DNA from: a virus
Length of the DNA stretch: 35,567 nucleotides
Virus record (IMG/VR): IMGVR_UViG_3300042988_001384
Coordinates: 1 to 35,567 of that record
Strand: one strand, 5' to 3'
This document shows, piece by piece, positions 33,928-35,567 of this stretch (positions are counted from its first letter, which is position 1; the number at the start of each line of letters is the position of its first letter). The notes under the pieces are model-generated. The model saw only the letters and a list, made by a program, of their open reading frames with translations, was not told the DNA's origin and made no database searches. A program made the translations under genes and the position numbers.

Positions 33928-34326
33928 TTATTCGATGTACTGGAGATGATCGATGGGAACTGAGTCCATGCGACCCGTACCGCCCCAGACATCAGCCCAA
34001 CCAGTGGTGTATCGTCCATCATCTTTCAACGGCGCAGCTAAAACGTACTCGCCAACCTTGACCTGAAAATCGGCGTCTACTTTGTATGGCTTCTTTACAA
34101 GAGCCAGACTAAAGTTGTCTACCATCCCATCAGACCCGACGAAGTTGTTGAAGCTGTTGATCAAACGTGCCTTGATCGACGACAACTCCGGTCGGTTATT
34201 TGAGAGTGGCATGGAAGTGACAGAGGCGTCCTGATCGAACGGCTTCTCGGTCGGTTTCACTCTGTCTTTCGGAAACGGGATCACATCAGCCGCTTCCTTG
34301 ATTATGTAAAGATTCTTAAGGGCCAT
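33928..34326 (-). CDS. Small protein between terminase and portal with targeting-like N-terminus, 132 aa
   Basis: I choose the ATG at 34326, one base after the terminase stop. A GTG at 34362 would add 12 residues inside the terminase gene; no strong Shine-Dalgarno supports either. With the ATG, the N-terminus MALKNLYIIKE-A resembles the other proposed capsid-targeting peptides (possible cut after residue 11). The rest has no recognised domain: a central segment reads IKARLINSFNNFVGSDG, and a beta-rich C-terminal half contains DFQVKVGEYVLAAPLKDDGRY and WADVWGGTGRMDS. It might be a head or packaging accessory protein. Confidence 0.65.
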   Translation of the reverse strand: MALKNLYIIKEAADVIPFPKDRVKPTEKPFDQDASVTSMPLSNNRPELSSIKARLINSFNNFVGSDGMVDNFSLALVKKPYKVDADFQVKVGEYVLAAPLKDDGRYTTGWADVWGGTGRMDSVPIDHLQYIE

Positions 34327-34327
34327 G

Positions 34328-35567
34328 TTAGTATAACCATTTAAGAGAGATTGATTTGCCACCTGGAATATCCAGCTTCAGTGGCTGTGGATTGTTGCTG
34401 GTAAAGATACCAAGAGAACGCTGAGGCAGAATGTCAGGGTTCTTGTTCGCTCCCGGTATCTCTGTATTCGTGTGGCCAAACACCTTCATGTTAGAAACAA
34501 GGATCTTATCCATATCAGCAGCCAACTCGCCTGGGCTTATGAACGTATCCTTGATCCAACAACCCAATGACGCAGCGACGATCAAATCGTCGTTGTACCC
34601 CTTCATCGCATTGGGTTTACCATTGTCCCAAACAAACGTCCGGGTCTCAGCAGCGAGCCGCTTAGAGTGAAGCCGGATCGCTCGATTGCGGATGAACTCT
34701 TCCCACTTCGAAAAAACTAGAGGCCTGAGCTTCTGTGACATGGTGAAGCCAATCACCATGTTATCTTCGCTCGGGCCCCAGGCTGAGTGCACAGCCTCTG
34801 CTTCCTCACCACCTTTCTTTGAATAGTAAACGTTCTCGTATGCACCCAACCTAACGTGTTCCAGACAGGCCATGCCGATGTTGTTGTTCTCAACAACCAA
34901 CAGAGCATTGTTGTACCGGTGACCCGTGTCCATCAGAAGATTCGCAAACTCCTCGACCGGCAGCTTACCTTGATACTCAGCGCACTGGTCCATCGTGCTG
35001 ACGTCCCAGACATTAAATGTCGAGAAATCCTTGCCATCGCCGCGAGCGACGTCAGCCGTGATGAAGTACCGGGCGTTCTTGCGCGGCGCCCACCACTCGT
35101 GAAGGCAGCGATCGTGATAGAGGAAAGCAGTAGGAGGGATGGAAGACTTATCAAGCTCGTCGATCTGCTCAGACGTAAGGAACGTATCGCCTGACGCGTT
35201 GAAGTTACACTCGAGCTCCTGCGCAACTTCGCGAGGAGACATGTTTGTCTTCTTGAGCTCAGCCTTGTACCACGTTGAGTTTTTGAAGTATGGGATGCCC
35301 TCATGCGGCGACGGACGTTCAAGATCATCCTGGAGGTCAGCGATACGCTCGGGGTGCACCCACCACATGAGCTTAGTACGGTGGAACTCGTTCTCGCCCT
35401 TCTCGCTCTCAGTCCAGAGCTGGTGGAACTTGTTACCGACTCCATTCGGCGTCGAGAGGACGATGATGTTACCACCTGTTGAAACCGTAGGCAGAAGGCC
35501 GACCCACAGCTCTTCAAGGTTAGGAACGTGCGCCGCTTCGTCGATGATCAGCAGCGACAGAGCTTCT
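34328..35567 (-). CDS. Large terminase subunit, T4 gp17-like, 5' end outside window
   Basis: The packaging motor ATPase-nuclease. The frame is open to the right edge, so the first part, including Walker A, lies outside the window. The visible part begins with Walker B (LLIIDEAAHV), then the coupling motif IVLSTPNG. The nuclease domain follows with an RNase H-like arrangement: FITADVARGDGKDFS (first Asp), LLVVENNNIG (Glu) and KGYNDDLIVAAS (final acidic pair), matching the gp17 D-E-D layout. The C-terminus ends with SLKWLY. The gene precedes the portal, as in many T4-like phages. Confidence 0.95.
   Translation of the reverse strand, partial: EALSLLIIDEAAHVPNLEELWVGLLPTVSTGGNIIVLSTPNGVGNKFHQLWTESEKGENEFHRTKLMWWVHPERIADLQDDLERPSPHEGIPYFKNSTWYKAELKKTNMSPREVAQELECNFNASGDTFLTSEQIDELDKSSIPPTAFLYHDRCLHEWWAPRKNARYFITADVARGDGKDFSTFNVWDVSTMDQCAEYQGKLPVEEFANLLMDTGHRYNNALLVVENNNIGMACLEHVRLGAYENVYYSKKGGEEAEAVHSAWGPSEDNMVIGFTMSQKLRPLVFSKWEEFIRNRAIRLHSKRLAAETRTFVWDNGKPNAMKGYNDDLIVAASLGCWIKDTFISPGELAADMDKILVSNMKVFGHTNTEIPGANKNPDILPQRSLGIFTSNNPQPLKLDIPGGKSISLKWLY

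Noticed and set aside
34327-34362. GTG start for the 132-aa gene
   Set aside because: It overlaps the terminase gene by 35 bases, and the downstream ATG gives an N-terminus like those of related small proteins. Not fully excluded.
1-35567. tRNA genes, integrase, insertion sequences, attachment sites
   Set aside because: I read the gene gaps for cloverleaf-like arms, transposase-like proteins and terminal repeats and found none that could be supported.

Overview
The window is a contiguous block of structural and DNA-packaging genes from a large contractile-tailed phage (Caudoviricetes, myovirus-type). No host gene was seen. Every gene I support is on the minus strand, so transcription runs from the right edge to the left. 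Genes abut or overlap by a few bases and most have a purine-rich Shine-Dalgarno sequence (AGGAG, GAGGA, GGAGA types), which indicates an SD-using bacterial host. By eye G+C is moderately high. Neither phage species nor host can be named from the sequence alone; an uncultivated or jumbo-like T4-related phage fits best.

Head module, right to left (35567 to about 20500). The 3' part of the large terminase (Walker B plus RNase H-type nuclease) is followed by a small protein, a gp20-like portal with an unusual C-terminal extension, four uncharacterised proteins (one with a zinc-ribbon pattern), a gp21-like prohead protease, four more uncharacterised or low-complexity proteins, a phage-encoded ribosomal protein bS21, a gp22-like scaffold and a gp23-like major capsid protein. 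A clear intrinsic terminator follows the capsid gene. Three small acidic proteins come next. Several short proteins across this module begin with a peptide of the form M-x-L-K-x-x-F-x-x-E followed by A or G. This resembles the T4 capsid-targeting sequence that gp21 protease removes, so I propose a family of packaged internal head proteins.

Neck and tail module (about 20500 to 14145). An uncharacterised protein is followed by a connector-like protein of 469 aa, a neck or head-closure candidate of 179 aa, a gp15-like tail completion candidate of 283 aa, and an enlarged gp18-like tail sheath of 886 aa. No tail tube gene follows the sheath.

Fibre module (14054 to 1). This holds a 470-aa beta-repeat protein, a 3065-aa protein built from dozens of degenerate V/T/S/Q-rich repeats, a 450-aa fibre-like protein, and an open-ended gene of at least 674 codons that runs off the left edge and starts with a LamG-like domain. 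The 470-aa and 3065-aa proteins share repeats and a C-terminal domain. They are probably fibres, whiskers or another surface adhesin. At the DNA level the repeats are heavily recoded at synonymous positions.

There are no recognisable tRNAs, CRISPR arrays, insertion sequences or integrases, and no stretch over 300 bases without a gene. All functional calls rest on reading motifs, gene order and remembered family patterns; no database search was run.
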